A DNA stretch of 64,000 nt from an uncultured Prochlorococcus sp. (GTDB taxonomy: Bacteria > Cyanobacteriota > Cyanobacteriia > PCC-6307 > Cyanobiaceae), in the NCBI GenBank assembly GCA_902634515.1, contig CACPKH010000001.1:1-64000 (forward strand). Reading direction: 5' to 3'. This document shows, one piece after another, positions 1 through 9,559 of this stretch. The notes under the pieces are model-generated. The model searched no databases. It had not been told where the DNA came from and worked only from the letters and a program-made list of their open reading frames with translations. Every line of letters begins with the position of its first letter. Position 1 is the first letter of the stretch. The position numbers and the translations under genes are program-made.

Positions 1-186
1 TATATACCTATTTGAATTAATAGAGTTATTTTGTTTTGAGCCTTCTGTTCTTATTAAAGGCATCATTTTCACACAGCCTGCATAATCCTTTGCTTTTAGG
101 CAAGTGGAGTGGGTTTCAGGGTCTATGTCTGCTTTGATTGGAGAAAAGACCAAACAAAATAGCGAAACAAATACAATTCGATTCAT
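1..186 (-). CDS. hypothetical secreted protein, partial (runs off window start)
   Basis: Minus-strand ORF from ATG (cat at 184-186) open to the edge: MNRIVFVSLFCLVFSPIKADIDPETHSTCLKAKDYAGCVKMMPLIRTEG...; signal-peptide-like N-terminus; not in the ORF track because it is truncated. Confidence 0.75.
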   Translation of the reverse strand, partial: MNRIVFVSLFCLVFSPIKADIDPETHSTCLKAKDYAGCVKMMPLIRTEGSKQNNSINSNRYI

Positions 187-442
187 AATTTGTTTGCCTA
201 AATAAGACTATTGATTTCAGGAAAGAATAGTTGCCCACTTTAGCGTTCAGATGTGCCAAAGCATAGAAATCAACTTATTTTCACGCAAATACCCTAAAAG
301 CTAGATTGCTTGGTTGATAATCTCTTTGCTATGAATTAATAAGAACATTTACCTAATTTATTTAATTAAAACTCTCCATTCTTAGCCTTTCTAAAGACCT
401 CCCTTATAGAGACTTGATTATTTTCTATTTTATTGCATATTA

Positions 443-625
443 ATGTTAGATAGAGAATTATTCATGAAAATCGAAGAGAAAATTGCATTTGCAGAAAAAA
501 GGATTCAAGAGCTTCAGCTTTTAATTAGTGCTTGGCAGATTAATAGTGAAGAAAAAAATGCACCATTCTTATTTGAATGTGGTAAAGCTGATGCTTCTAA
601 GAAGAATCTATCAATAGCCGCATAA
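443..625 (+). CDS. small hypothetical protein (start may be the internal ATG at about 464)
   Basis: 60-aa ORF with charged helical sequence (KIEEKIAFAEKRIQELQLLISAWQ). Confidence 0.5.
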   Translation: MLDRELFMKIEEKIAFAEKRIQELQLLISAWQINSEEKNAPFLFECGKADASKKNLSIAA

Positions 626-757
626 ATCAAAGATTTAAGAAATAATATTAAATTAAATAGTTTTTTAATGCCCTTTTTTTATTTAACTAGTACTTATTAT
701 GCTTAGTATGTAATGCAATCCTAAAATTAGGAATATTTAAAATACTTATAATTTGCT

Positions 758-1060
758 ATGAAGAAAATTTTCTGGTTCTTACTTTCCTTCTTTATGCTTT
801 TCTTGCTATCTCCTGCCTTATTTGAAGGAGCAAAGGATTCTTGTCACTCACTAGAAAAAAGGTTGATTGCAAAGAGAGGACAAAACTCAAAGGATGATAT
901 GGATATGGCAATTACTCAACTGGGCATATTGTTTGCAGATGGTATAAGCAAAGGTAATTTAACTAGGAATTATATAAGTCAAGAAATGCCTAGGATTCCT
1001 TCCAGCATTTCATGTGCATTGTTATATTGGAAAAGTTATATAGTTTTAGATGCTTCTTAA
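758..1060 (+). CDS. hypothetical secreted protein
   Basis: 100-aa ORF with N-terminal signal peptide-like hydrophobic segment. Confidence 0.55.
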   Translation: MKKIFWFLLSFFMLFLLSPALFEGAKDSCHSLEKRLIAKRGQNSKDDMDMAITQLGILFADGISKGNLTRNYISQEMPRIPSSISCALLYWKSYIVLDAS

Positions 1061-1311
1061 TAATAAGATATTTTTAAAAATCTAAGCCAATAAGATTCTC
1101 AATAATAATCCAAACATATTAATCATCAATGTAATTTGATCTATTAATTTTCCTGTTTTAGTGATAAAGATATGTTTTATAATAAAGCAAAATAATCATA
1201 GAGCATTTTATGAATAGACTTTTGATTCAAACTCAAACCTGTTTGGTTGCACACATGCTTTTGAAAAATACTAAAGTGGTATAATGTATTTTTAATTAAA
1301 CTAATTAAATC

Positions 1312-2127
1312 GTGATACTGCCTAAGAAGAAAAGGTATTTGTTCCTAATAGGATTAAATGTATGCTTGTTTAATCCCTTAACTAGCATTAAAGCTGATGA
1401 TCTTAATATAAAACCTTCAGAACCAGTTGTTATAGCAGTCAGGAGATTTAGAAACTTTGCGGGTGATTTTGCTGAGAATGGGGTTATTGAAGGACCTAAT
1501 GGTGAGAGGATTAGGGTTGGTTTTTGGAAACCTTCTTTCGAAATCAAGTTAGCAGAAGTATTGACAAATGAATTGGCTAATACAGGTCACTTCACTGTGG
1601 TTGAGAGAGCTAATTTATATGAAGTACTTGAGGAACAGTCGTTAAAGGGTGTTAATGAAAATACAATGGTAAGAAGGAATAATCTAACAGCAGCAAAATA
1701 TATTGTGATTGCATCATTAAGTGATTATATCCCAAATACATCCGGAGCTAGAAACAACTCTGATGGCAGAGTACTTATTTTTAGATCAGGTAAAGATAGA
1801 ACAAAGGTAGATACATATGTTGCAGTTGATGTTAGAGTTATTAATACTTCTACAGGTACAATTGCATATAGTAGAACTATAGAGGGTACAACTACTTCAG
1901 TATCTAAAGCAGATAGATCAGGATTGGCTTTAGGAGTTATAGATACAATTTCTGAGAAAAGATCTTATGAGACAACTTCAGCAACAAGAGCTTTGAGAGC
2001 AGCACTTATAAAAGTGGTTGAATATTTGGATTGTCATTTGTATTTAAAGGATGAGTGTATTAATGAATTTGAAGCAGAGGAACTGAGAAGAAAAGAGTCA
2101 ACAAAAGGCTCACTTTCATTGTTTTAG
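1312..2127 (+). CDS. CsgG/HfaB-family protein (curli-type assembly/transport component-like)
   Basis: 271-aa ORF, GTG start, signal sequence; VIAVRRFRN...ANTGHFTVVERANLYEVLEEQSL...AAKYIVIASLSDY...VDVRVINTSTGTIAYSRTIEG resembles the CsgG family. Confidence 0.8.
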   Translation: MILPKKKRYLFLIGLNVCLFNPLTSIKADDLNIKPSEPVVIAVRRFRNFAGDFAENGVIEGPNGERIRVGFWKPSFEIKLAEVLTNELANTGHFTVVERANLYEVLEEQSLKGVNENTMVRRNNLTAAKYIVIASLSDYIPNTSGARNNSDGRVLIFRSGKDRTKVDTYVAVDVRVINTSTGTIAYSRTIEGTTTSVSKADRSGLALGVIDTISEKRSYETTSATRALRAALIKVVEYLDCHLYLKDECINEFEAEELRRKESTKGSLSLF

Positions 2128-2137
2128 TTAATAGCAT

Positions 2138-2995
2138 ATGAAATATAAATTAAGCCCATTTTTGATATTATTAACTTGCTACTTTTCCGCGTTTGTAGCT
2201 TTAAGAGCAGAAGACTCTGATCTTATAAGAAAGAACTTGACTAAGGATGAATTAATAGAATTAGATTTAAAAGAAGCAAGAGATAAATTGCTTTCAAATA
2301 GAAATTACTCTATAGAGGGAAAAACAGATTTACGAAACTTAAATATATTCATAGAACCTTTTAATTTAATTTCTGAAGAAACACCAGATTGGTGGTCAGA
2401 GAAACAATCCTTTGATATGGCATATCTTTTAAAAAAAGCTTTGGAACATTATCCTGGCATTAATGTAAGTTTAACAAAAACATGGGAACAAAATCTCTTA
2501 GAAAAGGAGAATATCGTTACTCAAAACCAAGGAGATTCTTTACAAAATACTATAAAAATTGCACCTTTTTTAGAAGATTATAAATATCAGGTTTTAACTC
2601 CAAAGACTAGAGGCGTAGGGATAGGATATGTAGCATTTAATCGTAAGACCTGTAAGAATGAGACTTTTCTTGCTACTAAGTATCAATTTGATTCGGGACT
2701 TAATTCTAAAATATTCATAGAGGATGTTATAAGTAAACAACTACTGCAAAAAAAGAAAAGCGGAGCAAGTTTGAATGTAAATCTTTTATTTGCAGGAGTA
2801 GGTGGAGGCAAATTTAAAGCTCCAGAAAAGCCAATTAAGGAAATTGTTTATAACTCTGTTGTTGATTCAGCCGAGGGTATTTATTGTTCTATATCAAACA
2901 ATAAAGAATGTATTAGTTTTTACCAGAAAAGAGAGTATAACTTTCCAACTATAGAGAAGAAGAGAAGAAGAAAGAAAAAAGACAAATCTTGCTAG
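2138..2995 (+). CDS. hypothetical secreted protein, 10 bp downstream of csgG-like gene
   Basis: 285-aa ORF with signal peptide; close spacing suggests co-transcription. Confidence 0.65.
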   Translation: MKYKLSPFLILLTCYFSAFVALRAEDSDLIRKNLTKDELIELDLKEARDKLLSNRNYSIEGKTDLRNLNIFIEPFNLISEETPDWWSEKQSFDMAYLLKKALEHYPGINVSLTKTWEQNLLEKENIVTQNQGDSLQNTIKIAPFLEDYKYQVLTPKTRGVGIGYVAFNRKTCKNETFLATKYQFDSGLNSKIFIEDVISKQLLQKKKSGASLNVNLLFAGVGGGKFKAPEKPIKEIVYNSVVDSAEGIYCSISNNKECISFYQKREYNFPTIEKKRRRKKKDKSC

Positions 2996-3337
2996 ACTTT
3001 CTTTTATTAGGTTTAGTTGAAAAATAATTATATTCCTTTACTTTTGATTTTCTCTTTGCTGAAAAAGATTCTTCTCCAACAATATTCCAAGAGAAGTCGT
3101 ATTGATTCACTTATGTACCCTGTTGATAGCACCAAAGAATTAGCAGAATCGAGTACGCAGTTTTCCACCTATCAAAAACCTATCAATTAATATGACTGCT
3201 GAAAAGCTTGCTATACTTGGAGATTGGATATTGCTTTTAGGATGAACTATTATCTTATTTATATAATTTTATTAGAAATCAAGAATTCATTAAGACTTAG
3301 TGAGTTATGTTTATTAAATCTCTTTAAGTAAAAAGAT

Positions 3338-3934
3338 ATGTTGCATTTCTGGCAATTATTAGCTTCGATTTGTTTGGGTATTGGCTTGGCTGCTGCTTGT
3401 GGTTTTCGCGTATTTATACCACCATTATTATTGGGTATATTTTATAGAGCAGAGTTTATAACTCTTGGAGAAAAATGGGAATGGGTTGCCTCTGATTTGG
3501 CTATATTATTATTAATTATAGCAACTTTACTAGAAATTAGTGCTTATTTAATTCCATGGCTAGATAATTTACTTGATGCTCTTGCAACCCCCACTGCAAT
3601 AGCTGCAGGGACATTAATAACATACATATCAATTGATGGGAACATAGATCCTTCCATAAATGTGATACTTTCATTAATTTCTGGTATTGGGATAACAGGT
3701 TCTATTCAATTTTCTACTGTTTTAATAAGGGGATTATCTTCTGTAAGTAGTGGTGGTTTAGGAAATTTTATTGTTTCAACTCTTGAGTTTATAATTTCAA
3801 TCTTATTGATAATCAGCTCTATATTCTTACCAGTATTAACTATTATCATTGTTATAATATTAATTATATTTATGAAAAGAATTATAGATAGATTAAGGAA
3901 AGCCAAAAGGCAGTCAAATAATATTAAAGTATAG
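3338..3934 (+). CDS. DUF4126-like integral membrane protein
   Basis: 198-aa hydrophobic ORF; GIGLAAACGFRVFIPPLLLG and ALATPTAIAAGTLI match the DUF4126 style. Confidence 0.75.
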   Translation: MLHFWQLLASICLGIGLAAACGFRVFIPPLLLGIFYRAEFITLGEKWEWVASDLAILLLIIATLLEISAYLIPWLDNLLDALATPTAIAAGTLITYISIDGNIDPSINVILSLISGIGITGSIQFSTVLIRGLSSVSSGGLGNFIVSTLEFIISILLIISSIFLPVLTIIIVIILIIFMKRIIDRLRKAKRQSNNIKV

Positions 3935-3976
3935 GTTATTCTTTATAAGATTCAACGGTATAAACTATATTTATAA

Positions 3977-5311
3977 TTAAAAGTAACCCCTGTAAACATC
4001 ACCTAGAGACCATACTAAGCAAATAAACCAAAAGATAAAAGTCCATCCAAAGCAAAAGTTTACAAGAAAAATAGCCCATTTACTTGGGTGTTTTCTTGCA
4101 AAAGCAATAGACATTGGTAAATTATGGATAAATAGTATTATCCATATAAACCCACCCAGTGCCAGTCCAATCTGACCGCCTAAAGATGATCCTAGATATA
4201 AATATATAGCACTTGTCAAGATCTGCATTATAACAAACCTTATGAAGCTATTATGATATCTTCTTCGGTTACCCATGTAATAACCTGAGTTATTTATTAT
4301 TCTATCTGTATTAACATTTTGTCTATGGTTAATTAATCTTTGATTAGCAGATTGCAAAGATATAGAAGAATCATATTTTTTGAGATTTTGATCTCCCCAT
4401 CCTTTTTCTTTAACATTTTCAAACTCCCAATCTTGTTTTGCTTTAGGGTCTTCTGAAGATTCTATAAACTTTAAATTTTGGATGCTTCTTCTTAATTGAC
4501 TAGCATATTCTGCTCCTTTATCTAATATGTTCTTTTTATTAATTGCATATTCTAAATCACTCTTTGCACTAGGCAAGTCACCAATTAGAGTGTTACTGAT
4601 AGACCTATATTTATAAAACTCCAAGCTTTTAGGGCCAATTCTTATGGCTTTTGAGTAGTATTCAATTGCCAAATCATGATTGCTCATTTGTGAATATGTC
4701 AGACCTATATCAAAATATGCATCTCCACTTTCTTGTAAACCAAGTTCTTTCTGGAAATCAGTTAATGCCTCCTCATAATTAAACAGAACATCTCTATTTA
4801 TCCTAGCTCTTTCAGCATAGGCTAGTGAATTATTAGGATCAAGTTCAATTGATTTTGTGAGATATTTAATAGCATTATCGTGATCTCCTATAGACGAGTA
4901 ATTAATTGCTAAATTATAATAAACATCTATTTTACTTCTATTTTTGTAAGCAGATGCATAAGCTGAATCAAGTTCAATAGACTTTATAAGACTATCTATT
5001 GCAGTTTGAAAGTCGCCTAGCTTTGTATATGTAATCCCTAAATCACAATAAGCATCTGGATTTGAATTAATATTTATTTCCTCTTCGAAATCAGAAATTG
5101 CATCCTCATAATTTGACAACAGATCTCTTCTTACTCTGCCTCTTTCGGCATAGGCATTTGAATTATTGGGATCAAGTTCAATTGCCTTGTTAATATGAAA
5201 AAGACCTTTTTTTATATTAATATTATTTCCTTCTGTATTAAGAACACCCACTTCTAAAAACTCGTCGCTTGTAATCAGGTTATTGTTTTGAGCTGTTTGA
5301 GATTTAAGCAT
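3977..5311 (-). CDS. TPR-repeat protein with C-terminal superinfection-immunity-like membrane domain
   Basis: Multiple 34-aa TPR units (AIKYLTKSIELDPNNSLAYAERA...); C-terminus HNLPMSIAFARKHPSKWAIFLVNFCFGWTFIFWFICLVWSLGD resembles the superinfection immunity protein family. Confidence 0.75.
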   Translation of the reverse strand: MLKSQTAQNNNLITSDEFLEVGVLNTEGNNINIKKGLFHINKAIELDPNNSNAYAERGRVRRDLLSNYEDAISDFEEEININSNPDAYCDLGITYTKLGDFQTAIDSLIKSIELDSAYASAYKNRSKIDVYYNLAINYSSIGDHDNAIKYLTKSIELDPNNSLAYAERARINRDVLFNYEEALTDFQKELGLQESGDAYFDIGLTYSQMSNHDLAIEYYSKAIRIGPKSLEFYKYRSISNTLIGDLPSAKSDLEYAINKKNILDKGAEYASQLRRSIQNLKFIESSEDPKAKQDWEFENVKEKGWGDQNLKKYDSSISLQSANQRLINHRQNVNTDRIINNSGYYMGNRRRYHNSFIRFVIMQILTSAIYLYLGSSLGGQIGLALGGFIWIILFIHNLPMSIAFARKHPSKWAIFLVNFCFGWTFIFWFICLVWSLGDVYRGYF

Positions 5312-5790
5312 ATTTTTATCGCCTAAAAAGAGAAAAAGGTTAATAGAGGTAATTATATCTATTTAAGACTAAAAGATTTCCTTACCTGTTATTTTATAAT
5401 GTGAAGTAATAGACATGAAATCAACACTAAAAAAGTCTATTGCTTTTTTGTCGCAGCAATAGTTCTCGACGTCTTTCACTGACTCAACTCACAATTTCCT
5501 GCCATGATTTCGATTAAATGACTAAAACACTATGGTGTACTTTTAGATTCCAACTACGACTCGAACCATCTGAAAACACTAATAAATATATTGTTTCTTA
5601 GACGTTAATAGAAAGCTAGGAGACTTGTATATCTAAGACACACTTCTAAAAGATCATGGATAAAGAAACCCTTATAGGTTGAAAACTCCTAAATCTATTT
5701 TTGCATAGGCAATTTCTATTGCGAGTATTCCTTTAACTGCAAATGCCTAATACTCAAGTTTGTTAGGTAAGTCTTGCTCTTGGCTCGCTC

Positions 5791-5856
5791 CGCTTGCTGT
5801 CATCAACGTTTCGGAAACTCTTCGGTTTCCTTCAAGCATGTTGATGACGGTAAGCG
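5791..5856. repeat. Long imperfect palindrome / structured RNA candidate (17-bp outer stem plus inner 6-bp stem)
   Basis: CGCTTGCTGTCATCAAC (5791-5807) pairs with GTTGATGACGGTAAGCG (5840-5856) using two G-U wobbles; inner GGAAAC (5813-5818)/GTTTCC (5825-5830). Confidence 0.7.
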
Positions 5857-6167
5857 TCAGTGCATGCGTAACCCAACAATGGTTAATGCTTTCACAGTCA
5901 AATGTCTGGGTAGTTCTAGTTATCTATTTAATTCCTATCAGGATCTGTGAGGTATATCTAAGTCAAATAAGTAGCTCCCTTATTAATAGTTAAATATGCA
6001 CTCCAAAACCCACGAAAATAATTGACTACGACTAGCTAAACTACGATAAACCTATCAATAGTGGGATTCTGAATACCAGAACCCTTACCCTCGTTATCTA
6101 TTGTAATGATAAAAAACCCACTAAAAACCCACTATTTTAGAGCAAGAATCCAGTGGGGGACTATCTA

Positions 6168-7040
6168 GTGTACTTTCAGGACATAATAAGTTCTCTTAAT
6201 GAGTTTTGGAGTAAAGAGGGGTGCTTGCTATTACAACCCTATGACCTTGAAAAAGGGGCAGGGACAATGAACCCTCATACTGTTTTGAGAGCACTAGGAC
6301 CAGAACCGTGGTCAGTGGCTTATCCCGAACCTTGTAGAAGGCCAACAGATGGAAGATATGGAGACAATCCGAATAGAGCGCAGCATTATTTTCAGTTTCA
6401 AGTTCTAATTAAACCTTCGCCAGATGGCATTCAAGAAAAGTATCTATCATCTCTTGAAAAAATTGGCATTAATCCCAAAGATCATGATATTAGATTTGTA
6501 GAAGACAATTGGGAATCTCCCACTTTAGGGGCTTGGGGTGTTGGTTGGGAAGTTTGGTTAGATGGTATGGAAGTTACGCAGTTTACCTATTTTCAGCAAT
6601 GTGGAGGATTGGATTGTAAGCCTGTATCGATTGAGATTACTTATGGCTTAGAAAGATTGGCTTTGTTTTTGCAGAATGTAGAAAGTATTTGGGATCTACG
6701 TTGGAATAGTGCGTATAGCTATGGAGATATTTGGCTTCCATTAGAAAAAGCCAATTGTGAATATAATTTTGATCATTCCAATCCAGAGACATTAGAAAAA
6801 CTTTTTAATTTATATGAGCAAGAGGCTAAGAGCTTGATTACTAAGAAACTTCCAGTGCCAGCTTTAGATTTTGTTCTTAAATGTAGCCATACATTTAACT
6901 TGCTTGAAGCTAGAGGGGTAATTTCAGTTACTGAAAGAACAGCGGCAATAGGTCGTATTCGTTCACTAGCTAGAAAAGTTTCTGAGTTATGGGTTCTTGA
7001 AAGAGAGTCTTTAGGATTTCCTTTGCTGAAAGATTTTTAG
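6168..7040 (+). CDS. glyQ: glycyl-tRNA synthetase alpha subunit
   Basis: [48 protein letters not shown]... is a textbook GlyQ; GTG at 6168 gives the expected N-terminus (ORF track starts at GTG 6153). Confidence 0.95.
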   Translation: MYFQDIISSLNEFWSKEGCLLLQPYDLEKGAGTMNPHTVLRALGPEPWSVAYPEPCRRPTDGRYGDNPNRAQHYFQFQVLIKPSPDGIQEKYLSSLEKIGINPKDHDIRFVEDNWESPTLGAWGVGWEVWLDGMEVTQFTYFQQCGGLDCKPVSIEITYGLERLALFLQNVESIWDLRWNSAYSYGDIWLPLEKANCEYNFDHSNPETLEKLFNLYEQEAKSLITKKLPVPALDFVLKCSHTFNLLEARGVISVTERTAAIGRIRSLARKVSELWVLERESLGFPLLKDF

Positions 7041-7060
7041 TACACTCAAATTAAATTTTT

Positions 7061-7145
7061 GGAGAGGTGGCTGAGAGGTCGAAAGCGAACGACTCGAAAT
7101 CGTTTGACAGGCAACTGTCCGTGGGTTCGAATCCCACCCTCTCCG
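7061..7145 (+). tRNA. trnS: tRNA-Ser (anticodon CGA)
   Basis: Acceptor GGAGAGG/CCTCTCC, anticodon arm AACGA-CTCGAAA-TCGTT, long variable arm TGACAG-GCAA-CTGTC, T arm GTGGG-TTCGAAT-CCCAC. Confidence 0.96.
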
Positions 7146-7372
7146 TTTTAATACTGTTCAAGGACGTCCAATGACGCGTTGAAGCAGTAAAGTAGTTGGA
7201 GTCTGGATTTAGTGTATCAGAACTTCCAATAACGCCTACTTCGTATTCAAAGTGTGTTGTAGGAATTTAATGCCTACCTGTTGTAGGAAATCAGTAAAAG
7301 AAAGACGTAAAACCAGAGTTTAGTGGAATCAATATGTTTTCTCTACACTTGGATTAAAGTGTAAGAAAGATT

Positions 7373-8161
7373 ATGCCTTATATGAATAAACGAACTGCTG
7401 CGATTGCTGCTGCATTGTCTTTGATGCCATTAGGACAACCGTTTGTCTTAAGAACGGGTGCTGCATTAACAAGTGCTGCATTGATGATTGTTGTTTCTGA
7501 GAATGCACAGGCAGATAGTGCTGATTTCTACTACAACCGAGGTGTAGATAAAAGTTATTCAGGTGATTGTTATGGAGCAATTTATGATTACAACAGAGCA
7601 ATTGAGATTAATCCAGAGTATTCAAATGCTTATGTTAACCGAGGATATTGTAAGGCTGAGTTAGGTGATTTTTATGGAGCAATATCTGATCATACAGAAG
7701 CAATAAAAATTAATCCAAGGAATGGACTTGCATATATGAATCGTGGATATGCAAAAAATGAAATAAAAGATTATAAGGGTTCGATTAATGATTCAAGTAA
7801 ATCAATTGAGATTGATCCAAATGAAGCAGATGCATACTATAACCGTGGAAGGAGTAAATATTTCTTGAAAGATTATTTTGGAGCAATTTATGATTACAAC
7901 AGAGCAATTGAGATTAACCCGAGATATGAAAATGCATATATAAATTTAGGAGTTGCAAAGAGAAAGATAGGAGACGCTTATGGAGCAATTTCTTCTTATA
8001 ACAAAGCAATTAAGATAAATTCAAGAAATTCCAATACATTTAGAAATCGTGGTAATGCTAAAAATCAAATAGGAGATAGAAAAGGTGCTTGCTCTGATTG
8101 GATAAAAGCATCTGAATTGGGAGATCAAGATACTGCTAAATTAGTAAGAAACCAATGTTGA
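7373..8161 (+). CDS. secreted TPR-repeat protein
   Basis: 262-aa ORF; N-terminal hydrophobic signal ending ...AQADS; six or so TPR units (YYNRGVDKSYSGDCYGAIYDYNRAIEINPEYSNAY...). Confidence 0.85.
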   Translation: MPYMNKRTAAIAAALSLMPLGQPFVLRTGAALTSAALMIVVSENAQADSADFYYNRGVDKSYSGDCYGAIYDYNRAIEINPEYSNAYVNRGYCKAELGDFYGAISDHTEAIKINPRNGLAYMNRGYAKNEIKDYKGSINDSSKSIEIDPNEADAYYNRGRSKYFLKDYFGAIYDYNRAIEINPRYENAYINLGVAKRKIGDAYGAISSYNKAIKINSRNSNTFRNRGNAKNQIGDRKGACSDWIKASELGDQDTAKLVRNQC

Positions 8162-8262
8162 AATTTATTTGAAAGCATAGTGCTTAAATTTCATTTTTAA
8201 ACGTTGTAGGAAGTGTTGAAGTATTTTCTTGGTTTAATATATTCTTATGTTGAATATTATTA

Positions 8263-8580
8263 ATGAGAGACTATAGAAAATTATTTGAAAAATTTAGTGC
8301 ATATCCTGTTTTTTTCTTTATATGCTTATTTATTTCTGGATGCTCAGGATTTAAAGAAGGTTTTAATCAAGGTTTTAAGAGTTCCTTTGTTTTAGGTTGC
8401 ATGGAACCGTATGAAAGTAATGCTCATCAAATAGCAATTTCAAGAACACAGTTCCTTGCATATTGTGAGTGCGCCCTTGACGAAATGCTTGAAAATGGGG
8501 ATGTTCAATTATCCAGACTTATACCTGTAAGAACAGAGCGAATAATAAATTCTTGTTTTGAAAGAGAACTTAGTCCTTAG
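8263..8580 (+). CDS. putative lipoprotein, hypothetical
   Basis: 105-aa ORF with lipobox-like FISGC after a hydrophobic segment. Confidence 0.6.
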   Translation: MRDYRKLFEKFSAYPVFFFICLFISGCSGFKEGFNQGFKSSFVLGCMEPYESNAHQIAISRTQFLAYCECALDEMLENGDVQLSRLIPVRTERIINSCFERELSP

Positions 8581-8759
8581 TAGCCACTTACTCCAACTCA
8601 GAGAAGGAATTGAGGGGATTCTACAACTCTCTATAAAGTGCTGAACTTGAGGATGAGTGGGACGAGTATTGGAAATTCTGAAGGGTGGGTGGGAGTAGAA
8701 AAGTAGCGTTGTTTCTCTTTTGGGCACTATGCACGATCGTTTGCCGACGCTTTCTTTGC

Positions 8760-8990
8760 TTGTCAGAGGTTGCCCATCGCATCGGGATGTCTAGAGTAAC
8801 TGTGTATCAAGAAATGTTTAAAAGACTTTCCCCTGTCAAATCTCAATAGGTTCAAATTTAGTGATTTGGTTGGGAAAAGATATTGACAATTGGATGCAAG
8901 AGAAAGTTGATCAAAACAGTTTTTACCCCCCTTTTTCTTTACTTGAGGACGTCTCATGTACTGTCATTTTGGTATTAGGGTAAGTGTTAG
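8760..8990 (+). pseudogene. decayed AlpA-family (excisionase/regulator-like) helix-turn-helix gene, frameshifted
   Basis: Frame 1: LSEVAHRIGMSRVTVYQEMFKRLSPVKSQ* (8760-8849); shifted frame: VIWLGKDIDNWMQEKVDQ (about 8861-8914), both halves of the AlpA pattern. Confidence 0.65.
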
Positions 8991-9065
8991 GATGTTTTAG
9001 AGGAGCATTGGCATAACTTGCTTTATAGCATCTCATATAGGCTTAAACATGCCTAAGTCGACAGA

Positions 9066-9076
9066 CACCCTCTCCG
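9066..9076 (+). repeat. att-like direct repeat of the tRNA-Ser 3' end
   Basis: CACCCTCTCCG is identical to tRNA positions 7135-7145. Confidence 0.5.
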
Positions 9077-9223
9077 CTTTACGAACTTATAAGGAATGCA
9101 GCTGAGTAGTTATAGTGAACCGAGATAGCTCTATTAAAGAGGTTTGTACAAGAAAGACTTATTCAGTCTTGATAAGTCTTTGAAATTATGTGTTCGGGAT
9201 ATTTTTTGTATTTCTTTTGTTAT

Positions 9224-9559
9224 TTATTTTTGGCAAACTTCAGTTAGGACAATATCTCCCGGTGTACCAGGACTTACGTATCTCCACTTCTTATCTTCAG
9301 TTTCATATTCAGGTCTATATCTCCAGTTTTCACAGTCTGCAAGTTGTTCTAGAGAAAATGGCTCACTACCATCCTTGGGAACAAGTTTATGTTGATAAAC
9401 TCTAAAGCGTGCATTCCTACTCCATTGTCCTTTTTTCACATAAGAGGTCACTTCTTTGTTAGAAGATGTCCATACCCAGTTTCCTTCTGATAATGACGGA
9501 ATTGAAGTCGAAACAATACAAAATATAGGTATAGTTAGTTTTCTAAAAGAAAAACTCAT
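9224..9559 (-). CDS. hypothetical secreted protein
   Basis: 111-aa ORF with signal-peptide-like N-terminus (MSFSFRKLTIPIFCIVSTSIPSLS). Confidence 0.55.
   Translation of the reverse strand: MSFSFRKLTIPIFCIVSTSIPSLSEGNWVWTSSNKEVTSYVKKGQWSRNARFRVYQHKLVPKDGSEPFSLEQLADCENWRYRPEYETEDKKWRYVSPGTPGDIVLTEVCQK

Noticed and set aside
3192-3245. 17-aa ORF MTAEKLAILGDWILLLG*
   Set aside because: Possibly a truncated small protein, but too short to support.
5760-5993. 77-aa plus-strand ORF
   Set aside because: Runs through the long palindrome, has no recognisable protein features and a low-complexity hydrophobic composition; more likely chance.
7371-7601. 76-aa minus-strand ORF opposite the TPR gene
   Set aside because: Antisense to a convincing signal-peptide plus TPR coding sequence; Gln/His-rich composition is a by-product of the other strand.
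8509-8957. Minus-strand ORFs 8509-8727 and 8763-8957
   Set aside because: No family features; the second is antisense to the AlpA-like remnant.
9144-9405. Plus-strand ORFs 9144-9395 and 9190-9405
   Set aside because: Both overlap the better-supported minus-strand secreted protein (9224-9559).
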